A stretch of DNA of 64,000 nucleotides from Actinomadura barringtoniae. GTDB taxonomy: Bacteria > Actinomycetota > Actinomycetes > Streptosporangiales > Streptosporangiaceae. Below the pieces are notes generated by a model. It saw nothing but the letters and a program-made list of their open reading frames with translations, was not told the origin of the DNA and ran no database searches. Positions within the stretch are counted from its first letter, which is position 1, and each line of letters starts with the position of its first letter. The stretch is taken from NCBI RefSeq assembly GCF_017573505.1, contig NZ_JAGEOJ010000003.1:310001-374000 (forward strand). The letters are read 5' to 3'. Shown one piece after another: positions 10,049 through 18,303 of the stretch. Position numbers and translations under genes: made by a program.

Positions 10049-10103
10049 ATGCACGACGACTGTGCGCTCCCCGCAACGCCTGCCGAAGCGTTGGCTGTAC
10101 GGC

Positions 10104-10766
10104 ATGGACGGCAACGCCTTGGAGATCGAAGACGCTTTCTGGCAGCCGGCTCAGCGCCGACCCGGAAGTCACCTCACGAATGCTCGAGTGGAGCTGGCCA
10201 CTCCTGTAGGTCGAGCTGCAGCGGAGTACGTCTCGCGCTGGGGCTGGCCGGTGATGGTCGGTGCGAGGCTCCCCGCCCGTGGGGACCGTTGCGGGCTCGG
10301 TGCCTGCAGCGATGTACTTGAGCTGACGACCGACCTGGAACGGGTCCGCGAGTGGTGGACCCGATGGCCCCACGCGGGGATCGTGACCCCCGCTGGCGAA
10401 GCCTTCGACATGGTGACGCTTCCGGTGAAGGCCGGGCATCGCGTTCTCGAACGGCTCACATCGGGTGGCGCGTGGCTGGGCGCCGTGATGTCCGACGACG
10501 ACACCGTCACCCTGCTGGTCGCAACCGGACAAGCGCAGCAGTGGACGAGCGTGGCGAACCTGCTGGGCACCGGCTTCGCGCACATCGGCACGGGCCAGTT
10601 GGTCGTGCTCCCTCCAGGCAGCCCGCAGGGCGACTCGACGGTGCGATGGGTCGTCCCGCCGACCGACGCCAACGTTCCGCACCTGCCGGAGTTCGAAGAC
10701 CTGAGCGAGCTGATCATGACGGTCGCCCTGCGAAAGCGCGACCGCTGGCGTCGGAGCTGCCGATGA
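10104..10766 (+). CDS. Bifunctional DNA primase/polymerase N-terminal-domain protein
   Basis: A protein of about 220 residues resembling the prim-pol N-terminal domain (Prim-Pol/DUF927-associated family) that is common as a stand-alone gene in actinomycetes. Typical elements are AAAEYVSRWGWPVMVGARLP, CGLGACSD, WWTRWPHAGIVTPAGEAFDM and a C-terminal YAVPP-like segment (VRWVVPPTDANVPHLP). The classic acidic catalytic residues are not obvious, so enzymatic activity is doubtful. ATG 10104 is chosen because an earlier ATG (10029) would put the direct repeat inside the gene; no good ribosome site helps decide. Its stop overlaps the start of the HATPase-FolB gene (10763), which indicates translational coupling and makes it the first gene of the operon. 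Confidence 0.62.
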   Translation: MDGNALEIEDAFWQPAQRRPGSHLTNARVELATPVGRAAAEYVSRWGWPVMVGARLPARGDRCGLGACSDVLELTTDLERVREWWTRWPHAGIVTPAGEAFDMVTLPVKAGHRVLERLTSGGAWLGAVMSDDDTVTLLVATGQAQQWTSVANLLGTGFAHIGTGQLVVLPPGSPQGDSTVRWVVPPTDANVPHLPEFEDLSELIMTVALRKRDRWRRSCR

Positions 10767-11698
10767 CCACCCCTGGAAGAGGAGAGCTGCCGAACCGGCC
10801 GTGGCAGCACGCGTGGAACCTCGACGGCCTGGAGACCCCCGTGCGGTTCGCCCGCAACGTGACGGAGCAGACCCTGCTCGGATGGTGCCTGAACAGCTCG
10901 GCGGAGGCGGCCATCCAGCTGGTGTCCGAACTCGTCACGAACGCGCTCGTGCACGGACGTCCGCCCGTGGAACTGGCTGTCGAGTTGCTCCCCGCTCAGC
11001 CGTCGCACAGACGTCACGGTGCCCAGGTCCAGATCGAAGTCCGGGACGGCGCCGAGGCAATGCCGGTCCGTAGGCAAGGCGGACCAGGCGGCGGATTCGG
11101 CCTCACCATCGCAACGGCACTCGCCGACCTCAGCTTCCATCCCCAGCCGGTCGGCAAGGTCGTCCGGGCCGTGCTGCCGCTCGACGACCGAGACGCCCAA
11201 CAAGCCGAGGCCATCGCGACCGCCGCGTCTGGGCGTGAGCGCCGAGCCGAGCACGAACCGACCTCACCCCTGATCAATTCGCCAGGAGGCAAGATCTTCG
11301 TGGACCTCATCGAGATCGACGGCCTGCGCCTAAGGTGCGTGATCGGCTGCCGGGACGAAGAACGTCGCGACCGCTCCGACGTCGTCATCGATCTGCGGAT
11401 CGGCGTCGACGCCCGGCCGACCGCGGCCAGCGACGACCTGGCCGACGCGTGGAACTACCGCACGGCGACAAAGGCGATCATCGCGCATGTCGAGGAGTCC
11501 TCGTACCGCACCGTAGAGACCCTCGCGACGGCGGTCGCTCGGATCGTCGTCGCAGAGCACGGCGCACCGTACGTCCAGGTCCGAGTCCGCAAGCCCGGCG
11601 CTCTGCGCTTCGCCGACACCGTCGGAGTGATGATCGAGCGCACCCCTGCCGATTTCACCGAACGGCCTGCCGCAGGCTCTGAGGGCGAATCGTCATGA
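10763..11698 (+). CDS. HATPase-like domain fused to dihydroneopterin aldolase (FolB)
   Basis: A 311-residue two-domain protein. Residues about 15-150 resemble the actinomycete anti-sigma-type ATP-binding fold: ETPVRFARNVTEQTLLGW, then VSELVTNALVHG (N-box) and GGFGLTIATALAD (G-box). After a linker, residues about 178-290 are a FolB-type dihydroneopterin aldolase/epimerase. Its landmarks are IEIDGLRLRCVIGCRDEER, DDLADAWNY, SYRTVETLATAVA and VRVRKPGALRFAD. The Glu, Tyr and Lys positions of the active site seem retained. FolB converts 7,8-dihydroneopterin to 6-hydroxymethyl-dihydropterin plus glycolaldehyde, or epimerises it. The fusion is uncommon to my knowledge. The stop overlaps the folE-like start by four bases (ATGA). 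Confidence 0.82.
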   Translation: MTTPGRGELPNRPWQHAWNLDGLETPVRFARNVTEQTLLGWCLNSSAEAAIQLVSELVTNALVHGRPPVELAVELLPAQPSHRRHGAQVQIEVRDGAEAMPVRRQGGPGGGFGLTIATALADLSFHPQPVGKVVRAVLPLDDRDAQQAEAIATAASGRERRAEHEPTSPLINSPGGKIFVDLIEIDGLRLRCVIGCRDEERRDRSDVVIDLRIGVDARPTAASDDLADAWNYRTATKAIIAHVEESSYRTVETLATAVARIVVAEHGAPYVQVRVRKPGALRFADTVGVMIERTPADFTERPAAGSEGESS

Positions 11699-12315
11699 CA
11701 GCGCCCAGCGACGTGGCGGCCGGCGACGTGGCTCCCCTGCCGATCTCCAGTGCCCTCGGCACACGAAACCTGCCGGCGGCCGAGCGCGCGGCGGCCGACC
11801 TGCTCATCGCGCTCGGGGTGGATCTGGACGACGAGAGCCGATCGAAGACCCCTGGCCGTATGGCCCGTGCCTTCGATGAGCTTCTCACCCCCCGCCGCTT
11901 CGACCTCACGACCTTCCCCAACGACGAGGGCTACCAGCAGCTCGTGATCGAACGAGAGATCGGCTTCACGTCCCTGTGTGAACACCACTTCCTGCCGTTC
12001 ACGGGGCACGCCTATGTCGCCTACCTGCCTGGAGAGCGCATCCTCGGGCTGTCCAAACTGGCGCGAGTCGTCGAGCTCTTCGCGCACAAGCCGCAAGTCC
12101 AGGAACGCCTCACGCAGCAGGTCGCCGACTGGCTGAACCAGCACCTTCACCCCAAGGGCGTCGGCGTCGTGCTGGTCGCCGAGCACCTGTGCATGACCCT
12201 ACGAGGCGCCCGCGCAACCGGCTCCAGCACGGTGACCTCCGCCCTGCACGGCCTGCTCCTGAACGACGCCAGAGCGCGCGAAGAGTTCTTCAGCCTCGCC
12301 AACATCCACGCCTGA
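11695..12315 (+). CDS. folE: GTP cyclohydrolase I
   Basis: A 206-residue GTP cyclohydrolase I, which converts GTP to 7,8-dihydroneopterin triphosphate, the entry step to pterins. Seen: TPGRMARAFDELLTP, the zinc site in TSLCEHHFLPFTGHAYVAY, ILGLSKLARVVELFA, QERLTQQVADWL and the second zinc cysteine in VAEHLCM. The terminal block ALHGLLLNDARAREEF is also normal. Length and motifs match active enzymes. It starts in a four-base overlap with the FolB fusion and is followed after 25 bases by the PTPS-type gene, so the three early pterin steps are made from one message. This is likely a pathway-specific paralogue rather than the housekeeping folate enzyme, because no folP or folK is present. Confidence 0.92.
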   Translation: MTAPSDVAAGDVAPLPISSALGTRNLPAAERAAADLLIALGVDLDDESRSKTPGRMARAFDELLTPRRFDLTTFPNDEGYQQLVIEREIGFTSLCEHHFLPFTGHAYVAYLPGERILGLSKLARVVELFAHKPQVQERLTQQVADWLNQHLHPKGVGVVLVAEHLCMTLRGARATGSSTVTSALHGLLLNDARAREEFFSLANIHA

Positions 12316-12340
12316 CCCCTGCCTTGAGAGGACCCGAGTC

Positions 12341-12865
12341 GTGATGATCGAGATTGGAGGCGGCCCGTTCGTGTTCTCCGCAGCCCATGCCGGTCTGCAC
12401 GAGGGCGAGTTCGAGCCGCTTCACGGCCATACCTTCAGCGTGACGGCCCGCCTGATCGGAGGTCTCGATGAGGCGGGGATGGTGGTGGATTTCCATCTCG
12501 TCAAGGACGCCTTGGCCGCGGTGATCGCGCCTCTACGCCGCCGTACGTTGATGCCCACCCGCCCACTGGGCGGATCATGCTGGCGCGAGGACGACCAGAT
12601 CTTCATCGAGTGCGGCCTCAAGCGATACAGCCTCCCCGTCCAGGACGTGGTTCTCCTCCCGGTGGTCAATACGACCACTGAGGCGATCGCCGCCTACCTG
12701 CTCCAGCAATTCCTCACTCGCATTGACGATGATCTGCGGATAGAACGCGTCGAGCTCACCCTTTCGGAGGCTCCGGATACGGCGGCCACTGCGGCAGCGG
12801 ACGTTCCCTCGGCGGAGCATTCCGTTGCGGCGACGAGCTCCTGTGAGACGGGACCTCGGCGATGA
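12341..12865 (+). CDS. 6-pyruvoyl-tetrahydropterin synthase family protein, PTPS-III-like
   Basis: A 174-residue T-fold enzyme related to QueD and PTPS. Zinc ligands are FSAAHAG and the HGH of EPLHGHTFSV. The usual catalytic cysteine of PTPS/QueD (C-x3-HGH) is missing; instead there is a glutamate two residues before HGH (EPLHGH). In the described PTPS-III subgroup this Glu-xx-HGH motif makes 6-hydroxymethyl-dihydropterin from dihydroneopterin triphosphate. MVVDFHLVKDAL and NTTTEAIAAYLL are family landmarks. Start GTG 12341 (or ATG 12344) follows GAGAGGA. The C-terminal 35 residues are a non-conserved tail. The stop overlaps the next start by four bases. Product assignment rests on the motif only. 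Confidence 0.82.
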   Translation: MMIEIGGGPFVFSAAHAGLHEGEFEPLHGHTFSVTARLIGGLDEAGMVVDFHLVKDALAAVIAPLRRRTLMPTRPLGGSCWREDDQIFIECGLKRYSLPVQDVVLLPVVNTTTEAIAAYLLQQFLTRIDDDLRIERVELTLSEAPDTAATAAADVPSAEHSVAATSSCETGPRR

Positions 12866-13695
12866 TGTCCGCGAACACCTGGGCTCGCGAGCAGTGGTCG
12901 GCCAAGCACATCCCGAAGGCTCTGCTAGGCCACGTGATGGAGACACTTCTATCTGGCGAAGACACAGCGGGGACGGCGCGGCTGGCCAGCCCATGGGATG
13001 CCTGGTGGGCCAGCTATCGGGCAGGGATCTCCCTAGCCCACTTCGGCGTCGGGATCGCCGCTCCCATACGGAGCTGCACCACCTGCGCCGTAGACGCCCT
13101 CGCGCTCATGACCTCGACTCCGCCATGTCATCCCGATCTGGCCGAGGCGCGGCCGTGCGGATGCCTGCTGGAGTGGGCGGTACGGATGCGAGCACCTTCC
13201 GTCCCAGTGAGCTGGCCCCCGCTCTCACTGACCGTGGCGCTGATCAAGCCCGGAGCTCCAGGGTCACAGATCCGCGACCAGCTGGAGCGGACCCACAAGG
13301 TTCTCCGCATCATCCGACGTACGTTGACGACCGACGACACCCGCAGGCTTTACCCGGAGGCGTACGGTGCCGACTACGTCGCCGCCCGAGACTCCTATTT
13401 GACCCGCGCGCCGGTCGAGGTGCTCTTGCTCCTCGACCAGCGTGCGCACGGGGACGAGACCGCGATCGCAGATCTCAAGGCCCGGATTCGCCGAGCGATC
13501 GGTGCCGACGAGTTGCACAACCACCTGCACATGCCCGACAACCCGGGCGAGGCGCTCGCCGACATCGCTCACCTTGCCGGGAACGAGACGCTGGCCGAGC
13601 TCTACGAGAGGTACGAACGTGACCATGCAGCCGAGCGTCTGGCGTTCTACCGGTCTGCATTGGGAGTCGGCGCGGCCGACTCTCACAGCGATTGA
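12862..13695 (+). CDS. NDK-like phosphotransferase with cysteine-rich N-terminal region
   Basis: A 277-residue protein whose C-terminal half (about 110-265) follows the nucleoside-diphosphate kinase fold. It shows LTVALIKPGAPG, IIRRTLTTDD, a central APVEVLLLLDQRA strand, and NHLHMPDNPGEA, which matches the NDK active site N-x-x-H-G-S-D and keeps the phosphorylated histidine (about residue 223). The first 110 residues are unlike NDK and hold CTTC and CGC cysteine clusters that could bind metal. NDK enzymes move phosphate between nucleoside triphosphates; here the partner may be a modified pterin or nucleotide. Coupled to its neighbours at both ends: a four-base overlap upstream and a longer overlap with the DUF2797 gene. 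Confidence 0.62.
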   Translation: MMSANTWAREQWSAKHIPKALLGHVMETLLSGEDTAGTARLASPWDAWWASYRAGISLAHFGVGIAAPIRSCTTCAVDALALMTSTPPCHPDLAEARPCGCLLEWAVRMRAPSVPVSWPPLSLTVALIKPGAPGSQIRDQLERTHKVLRIIRRTLTTDDTRRLYPEAYGADYVAARDSYLTRAPVEVLLLLDQRAHGDETAIADLKARIRRAIGADELHNHLHMPDNPGEALADIAHLAGNETLAELYERYERDHAAERLAFYRSALGVGAADSHSD

Positions 13696-14575
13696 CACCT
13701 CGGTGCTTACCGAATCTCGCAGCCGCTCTGGGGCTCCTGGTTCTCTCCGGGACTTGGAGTACCGGCGAATCATCGAACCCGGCCTGCGCATCGCCTGGCG
13801 CCTTCACGCCCCACGACGATGTATTGGAATCTGGAACGGAACCAGCCGCGTCCCATGCCCCGCTGACTCGGCAATGGCAGTAGACGGGACCGATACCCAA
13901 TGTGCCTCGTGCGCTCGGGCTGACCGTGGCCGGCAACTGGCCCGCGACGCCGTCGTGGATGTCGGCCGTACCTACGCGCTCTATCTGGCCTGGTTCGGCT
14001 CAGGGCTGCTCAAGGTGGGCTTGACTGCCGCCGAACGCGGGCGCGATCGGCTCTTGGAGCAGGGAGCGATCACGTACACCCTCCTGGCCACGGGGCCGTA
14101 CACCACGGTTCGAAGAGCCGAGCACGTGATCTCACGAGCGGAACTCGCCCGCGAGCGCATCAGCGGCAACCTCAAGATCCGCGCCTGGTGGGAGTTGCCT
14201 CCCCGAGCCGAGCGGGAAGAGGCAATTCGTACCGCCTACGACCGCCTTCACAGTCGATTGCAGTGGCCCGAGGGCCTTGCCCTTACGGCGTGCGCCCCGG
14301 TCGACCAGGTCGACGACTTCGCCCTCGCCATGCCACCGGACGATTTTGGCCTCGTCACCAAGGTCCAGGCCGCGGCAGAGCTCGTCGGTGAGGTGACCAG
14401 CCTCGTCGGGCGTTACGTCTTGCTCGACTCCCTGAGCGGTCCCATGCTGGTCGACATGCGCCGGATCGCCGGTTGGCTCGTCGGCCATAGCCAAGGCACC
14501 GAGCCCACAGGGCTGGAGATCACGCGCTGGACTCGACCGGGAGATGGACAGGATGACCAACCCGCACTCTTCTGA
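13619..14575 (+). CDS. DUF2797 family protein
   Basis: A 319-residue actinomycete DUF2797 protein of unknown function. The conserved core reads RRCIGIW, a cysteine pair in TDTQCASCARADRG, YALYLAWFGSGLLKVGLTAA and RDRLLEQGAITYTLLATGPY. Paired cysteines suggest a small zinc site, and the GLTxxxRGRDR part resembles a GIY-YIG-like arrangement. GTG 13619 is chosen because AGAGG lies seven bases upstream. ATG 13625 is the alternative; both lie inside the preceding NDK-like gene (76-base overlap). Its own 3' end overlaps the kinase gene, so it is part of the operon. Its biochemical role in the pathway is unknown. Confidence 0.75.
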   Translation: MTMQPSVWRSTGLHWESARPTLTAIDTSVLTESRSRSGAPGSLRDLEYRRIIEPGLRIAWRLHAPRRCIGIWNGTSRVPCPADSAMAVDGTDTQCASCARADRGRQLARDAVVDVGRTYALYLAWFGSGLLKVGLTAAERGRDRLLEQGAITYTLLATGPYTTVRRAEHVISRAELARERISGNLKIRAWWELPPRAEREEAIRTAYDRLHSRLQWPEGLALTACAPVDQVDDFALAMPPDDFGLVTKVQAAAELVGEVTSLVGRYVLLDSLSGPMLVDMRRIAGWLVGHSQGTEPTGLEITRWTRPGDGQDDQPALF

Positions 14576-15224
14576 GAACGCCGGCACTCAGCGAGCTCGG
14601 CCCGGTCGCTTGGTTGTGTTCGAAGGCATGCCCAGAGCAGGTAAGACCTCGATGGCCGAGACCCTGGCCGCTGCCGGATGCTGCGTAATCGGCGAGTATC
14701 TGGACGCAGAAGCCGATGGCACCGCCGCCCTGCCCGTTGACCAGCATCCGCTGGTATCGGACGACGATGCCCACCAAGACAACTGGATCAGGAAGGCGGC
14801 CCAAGCAAAGATCGCGCTTGGCCAAGACATCACGGTGTTCTCCGACCGCGACTGGCTCAGTTCGCTGGCCTACGCCTACAGCCTCGCCGATGGCGCCGAC
14901 CTCCTAGCCGAGCGAGCGTCCTGGGCAAAGAGGAACCTGCACGACGGAAACCTCCTTCTCGGCGACGTCTACGTCATCCTCCACCTCGCCGTTCCCGTCA
15001 GCCTGCAACGTCGCTCGACGCGCCTGCGTCCTGAGCACCCGTGGAGCTCTCCCGCCGTCCTTGACCGGCTCGCGACCTTCTACCGCAGCCCGGCTCAGAT
15101 CATCGGCAGCATCGAGCCCGCCCTCGGCGAACTCATTGCCCAGACATCCGTGCTTCACATCTCCGGCCTTGAACCTCCGTCTCGAAACCTGCGCCTCGTT
15201 CGCCGGCTCGGGAGGACACCATGA
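14544..15224 (+). CDS. P-loop nucleoside/nucleotide kinase-like protein
   Basis: A 226-residue protein with the Walker A motif VFEGMPRAGKTSMAETL (about 27-43) and SDRDWLSSLAYAYS (about 99-112), the DR-x-x-x-S element of thymidylate and deoxynucleoside kinases. There is a lid-like basic segment (LQRRSTRLRP). It therefore probably phosphorylates a nucleoside, nucleotide or similar small molecule. It differs enough from TMK proper that a housekeeping role is unlikely. It overlaps the DUF2797 gene by 32 bases and the glycosyltransferase gene by four, so it is translationally coupled. The substrate is unknown. Confidence 0.7.
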   Translation: MDRMTNPHSSENAGTQRARPGRLVVFEGMPRAGKTSMAETLAAAGCCVIGEYLDAEADGTAALPVDQHPLVSDDDAHQDNWIRKAAQAKIALGQDITVFSDRDWLSSLAYAYSLADGADLLAERASWAKRNLHDGNLLLGDVYVILHLAVPVSLQRRSTRLRPEHPWSSPAVLDRLATFYRSPAQIIGSIEPALGELIAQTSVLHISGLEPPSRNLRLVRRLGRTP

Positions 15225-16567
15225 ACAGTCGGCCGACGATCGTCGTCCTGATTCACGACGGTTTCTATTCGTGCGGAACCGGAGCCGCACGAAGCAACCG
15301 CGCGTTCCTCGAGGTACTGACGGCACAGCTACACCCGGACGTCCGCCTCATCGTCATGCCGATCCACCTCATCCCGGCGAGCACCGAATACAACCCGGCC
15401 TGGCACAAGGAATTGGAATCCCTCGTCCACCAGGCAGGCGGCAACGTCATCCCCGTCGACAACGGCACAGGCGGCCAGGTGCGATTCGGCGGCCTAGAAG
15501 CATTCGAGAACGCGTGCGCCAAAGGCGCCGAGACGATCAACCAGAAGATCCTCCCAGTCTCTGGCCCCCTGCTGATCATCGCGTTCGACTGCCCGTTCTA
15601 CGGACTTGCGCGACATCTGGATCCGCGTGCCCGCTCAGAGGTGGTCATCGTCGCCCGCTCCACCGCCGCGCTCCACGTCCCAGATGACCGAGCCAGAATC
15701 TCCTGGGAACTCGCGGGACTCCACCACGCAGTGAAGGCCGGAGGGCGCATCGCCGCCATCTCAGGTCACATGCGGACCCACCTCGCCGACAGCTATCAGA
15801 TCCCCGACAGAGCACTACTCGACCTGCCCAACGGGCTGCCCCCTTCCGACTGGCGGCACATCCCACCCCCCGACGCCCGGCTGCTCCCAAGTCGCGCGCA
15901 GCGAGGATTCATCCTCTCCATGGGCCGAGCGGTGCCCTACAAGGCGTTCGATGACCTCCTCGACGCTTTGAGCCTGCTAGCTCGACAGAGCGTCGCCGTA
16001 CCGCACACCGTCCTCGCCGCCGTCACCGAAGACCACCAACTCAGCCCGTACCAGGCTCACCTCGCCCAGCGCATCGCCACCGAAAGCCTGGACGCCACGC
16101 TTCTGACGCACTTCGCGCCCGACCTGCGTAGCCTGCTCGCCCACCCCGCACTCGACGCCGTCGTGGTGCCCTCTCGGGTCGAGCCATTCGGGCGAATCCC
16201 GTTGGAGGCGTTCGTCGCTGGTGCCCCGGTCGTCGCCACGGCGGCCGGTGGCCTCGCAGAACTCGTCACCGATCAGACCGGCTACCGCGCTCGTCCCGGT
16301 GACCCCGCCTCCCTGGCTGCCGCCATCTCCCGGGCTTTGGCCGCCGACCCGGCCGAACGCGCCCGCCTCCGCGCCGCAGGCCGTCACCTGGCCTCCACGA
16401 GGTACGACTACCCCCGCACTATGCGCGGCTTCCTCAACCACGCCGCCCCATGGGCGATCACCCCAGCCGGCCCGTCCGTCGCCAGTCCGATATCGAGAGC
16501 GCAAGACGATCCGTCCGCCCGTAACAGCATGGGCTGCTGGGCCTCGCGACCTCGCCCTTTGAACTAA
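15221..16567 (+). CDS. GT4-type glycosyltransferase
   Basis: A 448-residue GT-B fold glycosyltransferase of family 4 type. The C-terminal Rossmann domain has ILSMGRAVPYKAFDDLLDAL (about 226-245), DAVVVPSRVEPFGRIPLEAF with the E-x7-E donor-binding motif, and GAPVVATAAGGLAEL. The N-terminal acceptor domain (IVVLIHDGFYSCGTGAARSN) is divergent. It should transfer a sugar from a nucleotide-sugar donor. As the last gene of the coupled operon it could glycosylate the pterin product, as in known glycosylated pterins, but this is inference. The stop lies nine bases from that of the convergent Nudix gene. Confidence 0.8.
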   Translation: MNSRPTIVVLIHDGFYSCGTGAARSNRAFLEVLTAQLHPDVRLIVMPIHLIPASTEYNPAWHKELESLVHQAGGNVIPVDNGTGGQVRFGGLEAFENACAKGAETINQKILPVSGPLLIIAFDCPFYGLARHLDPRARSEVVIVARSTAALHVPDDRARISWELAGLHHAVKAGGRIAAISGHMRTHLADSYQIPDRALLDLPNGLPPSDWRHIPPPDARLLPSRAQRGFILSMGRAVPYKAFDDLLDALSLLARQSVAVPHTVLAAVTEDHQLSPYQAHLAQRIATESLDATLLTHFAPDLRSLLAHPALDAVVVPSRVEPFGRIPLEAFVAGAPVVATAAGGLAELVTDQTGYRARPGDPASLAAAISRALAADPAERARLRAAGRHLASTRYDYPRTMRGFLNHAAPWAITPAGPSVASPISRAQDDPSARNSMGCWASRPRPLN

Positions 16568-16576
16568 AACTCACCG

Positions 16577-17119
16577 TCAGTCGACATACGAGCGCGAGGT
16601 CGACGCATCGGTCTGCAGACCCCACGCCCGCTCGGCAGCTCGTGCAGCTGCGGAAGCTTGGGCCACGGCAGGCGCACCCCAGCCCAGCACATCCGGAGCC
16701 TCCGACAGCGCGACCATGAGCCGCCGGTAGATACGGCCCCCATCAGGATCGGGACGCCGCGCCTCAAACGAGCCGATCAGCCCGGCCATCCGAACCTGCG
16801 CGTACGGTCGAACCCCTGGCCGGTGCACTTCCTGGTACCCGAGATAGACGGCCTCGGACACCACAACCTGGTTCTCCTCGAACGCCTCACGAACCAGCGT
16901 GTCCACCAAATCGGCGTCCTCTGGCTCGGGCTTGCCACCCGGGAGATTGAACAGCCCTTGATCGTCCTGCACCAGGACTCTGGCCGTGTCCGGGCACAGG
17001 AGATACCCATAGACCTGCGTGATCTTCAACCGATCCGGCACAGGCGCCTCATGCCAGAAGTAGCGCACGCCCTCGTCCGCAACCACCCGCCGGACAGTAC
17101 CAGCCAACCACGAGCCCAC
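16577..17119 (-). CDS. Nudix hydrolase
   Basis: A 180-residue Nudix protein, predicted to hydrolyse a nucleoside diphosphate linked to another moiety. The Nudix box reads GGKPEPEDADLVDTLVREAFEEN, matching G-x5-E-x7-RE-x-x-E-E although the last Gly is Asn. It is preceded by a family-typical VQDDQGLFNLPGG. It is encoded convergently with the pterin-type operon. In plants and bacteria a Nudix enzyme can remove pyrophosphate from dihydroneopterin triphosphate, so a role in the same pathway is attractive but not shown. Its promoter would lie upstream of 17119. Confidence 0.78.
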   Translation of the reverse strand: MGSWLAGTVRRVVADEGVRYFWHEAPVPDRLKITQVYGYLLCPDTARVLVQDDQGLFNLPGGKPEPEDADLVDTLVREAFEENQVVVSEAVYLGYQEVHRPGVRPYAQVRMAGLIGSFEARRPDPDGGRIYRRLMVALSEAPDVLGWGAPAVAQASAAARAAERAWGLQTDASTSRSYVD

Positions 17120-17219
17120 GGCCAGCCCACGCCAGAGGCCAGCGAACAGATCGGCCGCTCTGCGGGCGAGCGCGACCGAGTACGGACGCCGAGGTCGATC
17201 AAACCTACGGGCGGTCCGC

Positions 17220-17540
17220 CTAGGCGTCTGCTCGGTGAGGCTCTTGAGGTGGGCCGCAGGCGCGGAGGTAGGTCTGCAGTTCGGAGAGGGGCTGCTCTAC
17301 GGCGGTTGTGTCGACGCGGTAGCGGACCTGCTTGCCGTCTTTGAGGGAGGTAGCCAGGCCACGCGGCGCAGAATGGCGAGTTGTTGTGAGGCGTTAGGCG
17401 TTGGACTGGCCGATATTCAGGCGTTCGGCGACGGCGAGCTCGAAGCCGCCGGCGAACAGTTCGAGCATCTGCTGGCGCGCTCGCTGGCCAGGCCCTGGAG
17501 GAAGTCGCTCAGCTTCTCGCTGGGCTGGGTCACCGTGGTT
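17220..17540 (-). pseudogene. ArsR-type helix-turn-helix regulator, frameshifted
   Basis: Pieces of an ArsR-family repressor appear in three frames of the minus strand: RARQQMLELFAGGFELAVAE with RLNIGQSNA, then SQQLAILRRV, then LATSLKDGKQVRYRV with a tail ending at TAG 17220. Together they reproduce the winged-helix core, but two or three frameshifts break it. It overlaps nothing functional and sits beside another remnant. Confidence 0.65.
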
Positions 17541-17589
17541 GCGCAGCTCAACGTTTGGTCGCCTGCGTCCGGGGCTGTCACCGACGATC

Positions 17590-17761
17590 CAGGTCCGCAG
17601 CACGTACGGGAGATTCCTTGAGCACAGCTGGATCTTCGGTTCGAGAACGGCGGCGAGCCCAAGTTTTTCATCGGCTCGGCCGACATGATGACGCGCAATC
17701 TCTCCCGATGGGTCGAGACCGTCACGGCGCTCCGCGACCCGGAGGGTTTTAGCCAGAACTG
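17590..17761 (+). pseudogene. Polyphosphate kinase C-terminal remnant
   Basis: The plus strand shows YGRFLEHSWIF and then, after a one-base shift, RFENGGEPKFFIGSADMM with TRNLSRWVETVTALRDPEGF. This is the C-terminal catalytic block of class I polyphosphate kinase. Everything upstream of it is gone and the frame is broken, so this is a fragment only. Confidence 0.62.
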
Positions 17762-17838
17762 AAAGGGGTCTAGCGCCAGTTAGCGCCGCTGAGCATCGTT
17801 TACCCGTTGGACACTCCAGAGAGAGGACACGGTCTGAG

Positions 17839-18303
17839 ATGCGTACGACGGGGAAGATCGGCCTGCTCACCGCCGGGACAATGATGCTCGCAGGGCTTGC
17901 GGCAGGCGGCCCGGCAGCCAACGCGGATACAGCACCCGCGCCAAGGGCGATGCAGGCGAAGTCGGGTGGCTGGGAGGCCGTTGACAAGTATGTCAATCAT
18001 AAGGGCGGCCACCGAGATATGCAGGCAATTCTTCGAGAGACGAAGAACCACCGGGTCAGCGCGATGGGTGTGTTCATCGCCGACGGCGAGAAAGGCTTCC
18101 TTGTCAACGGGACGCGCTACCCGGTTGCCTGCCTTGACCTCCAGTGGGGCTCAGGAAGGTTCTCCTTCTGCGCCAAACGGGGAAAGATGGTCAACTACAA
18201 CACCAGCATCCCCGAGCATCGCACAGTGGTCATGAAGCTGACGCTGGAGAACGGACACGGGCACATCTACCACAAGACCACGATGAGTCGCGGGAAAGCG
18301 TGA
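17839..18303 (+). CDS. Small secreted protein of unknown function
   Basis: A 154-residue protein with a clear Sec signal peptide: MRTTGK, then the hydrophobic GLLTAGTMMLAGLAAGG and a cleavage site around ANADTA (about 30). The mature part is basic, with two cysteines (VACLDLQW and FSFCAKRG) that could form a disulphide. I recognise no family. Its composition resembles small exported peptidase-inhibitor-like or cell-wall proteins, but that is only an impression. It stands alone between pseudogene remnants and the secreted nuclease gene. Confidence 0.62.
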   Translation: MRTTGKIGLLTAGTMMLAGLAAGGPAANADTAPAPRAMQAKSGGWEAVDKYVNHKGGHRDMQAILRETKNHRVSAMGVFIADGEKGFLVNGTRYPVACLDLQWGSGRFSFCAKRGKMVNYNTSIPEHRTVVMKLTLENGHGHIYHKTTMSRGKA

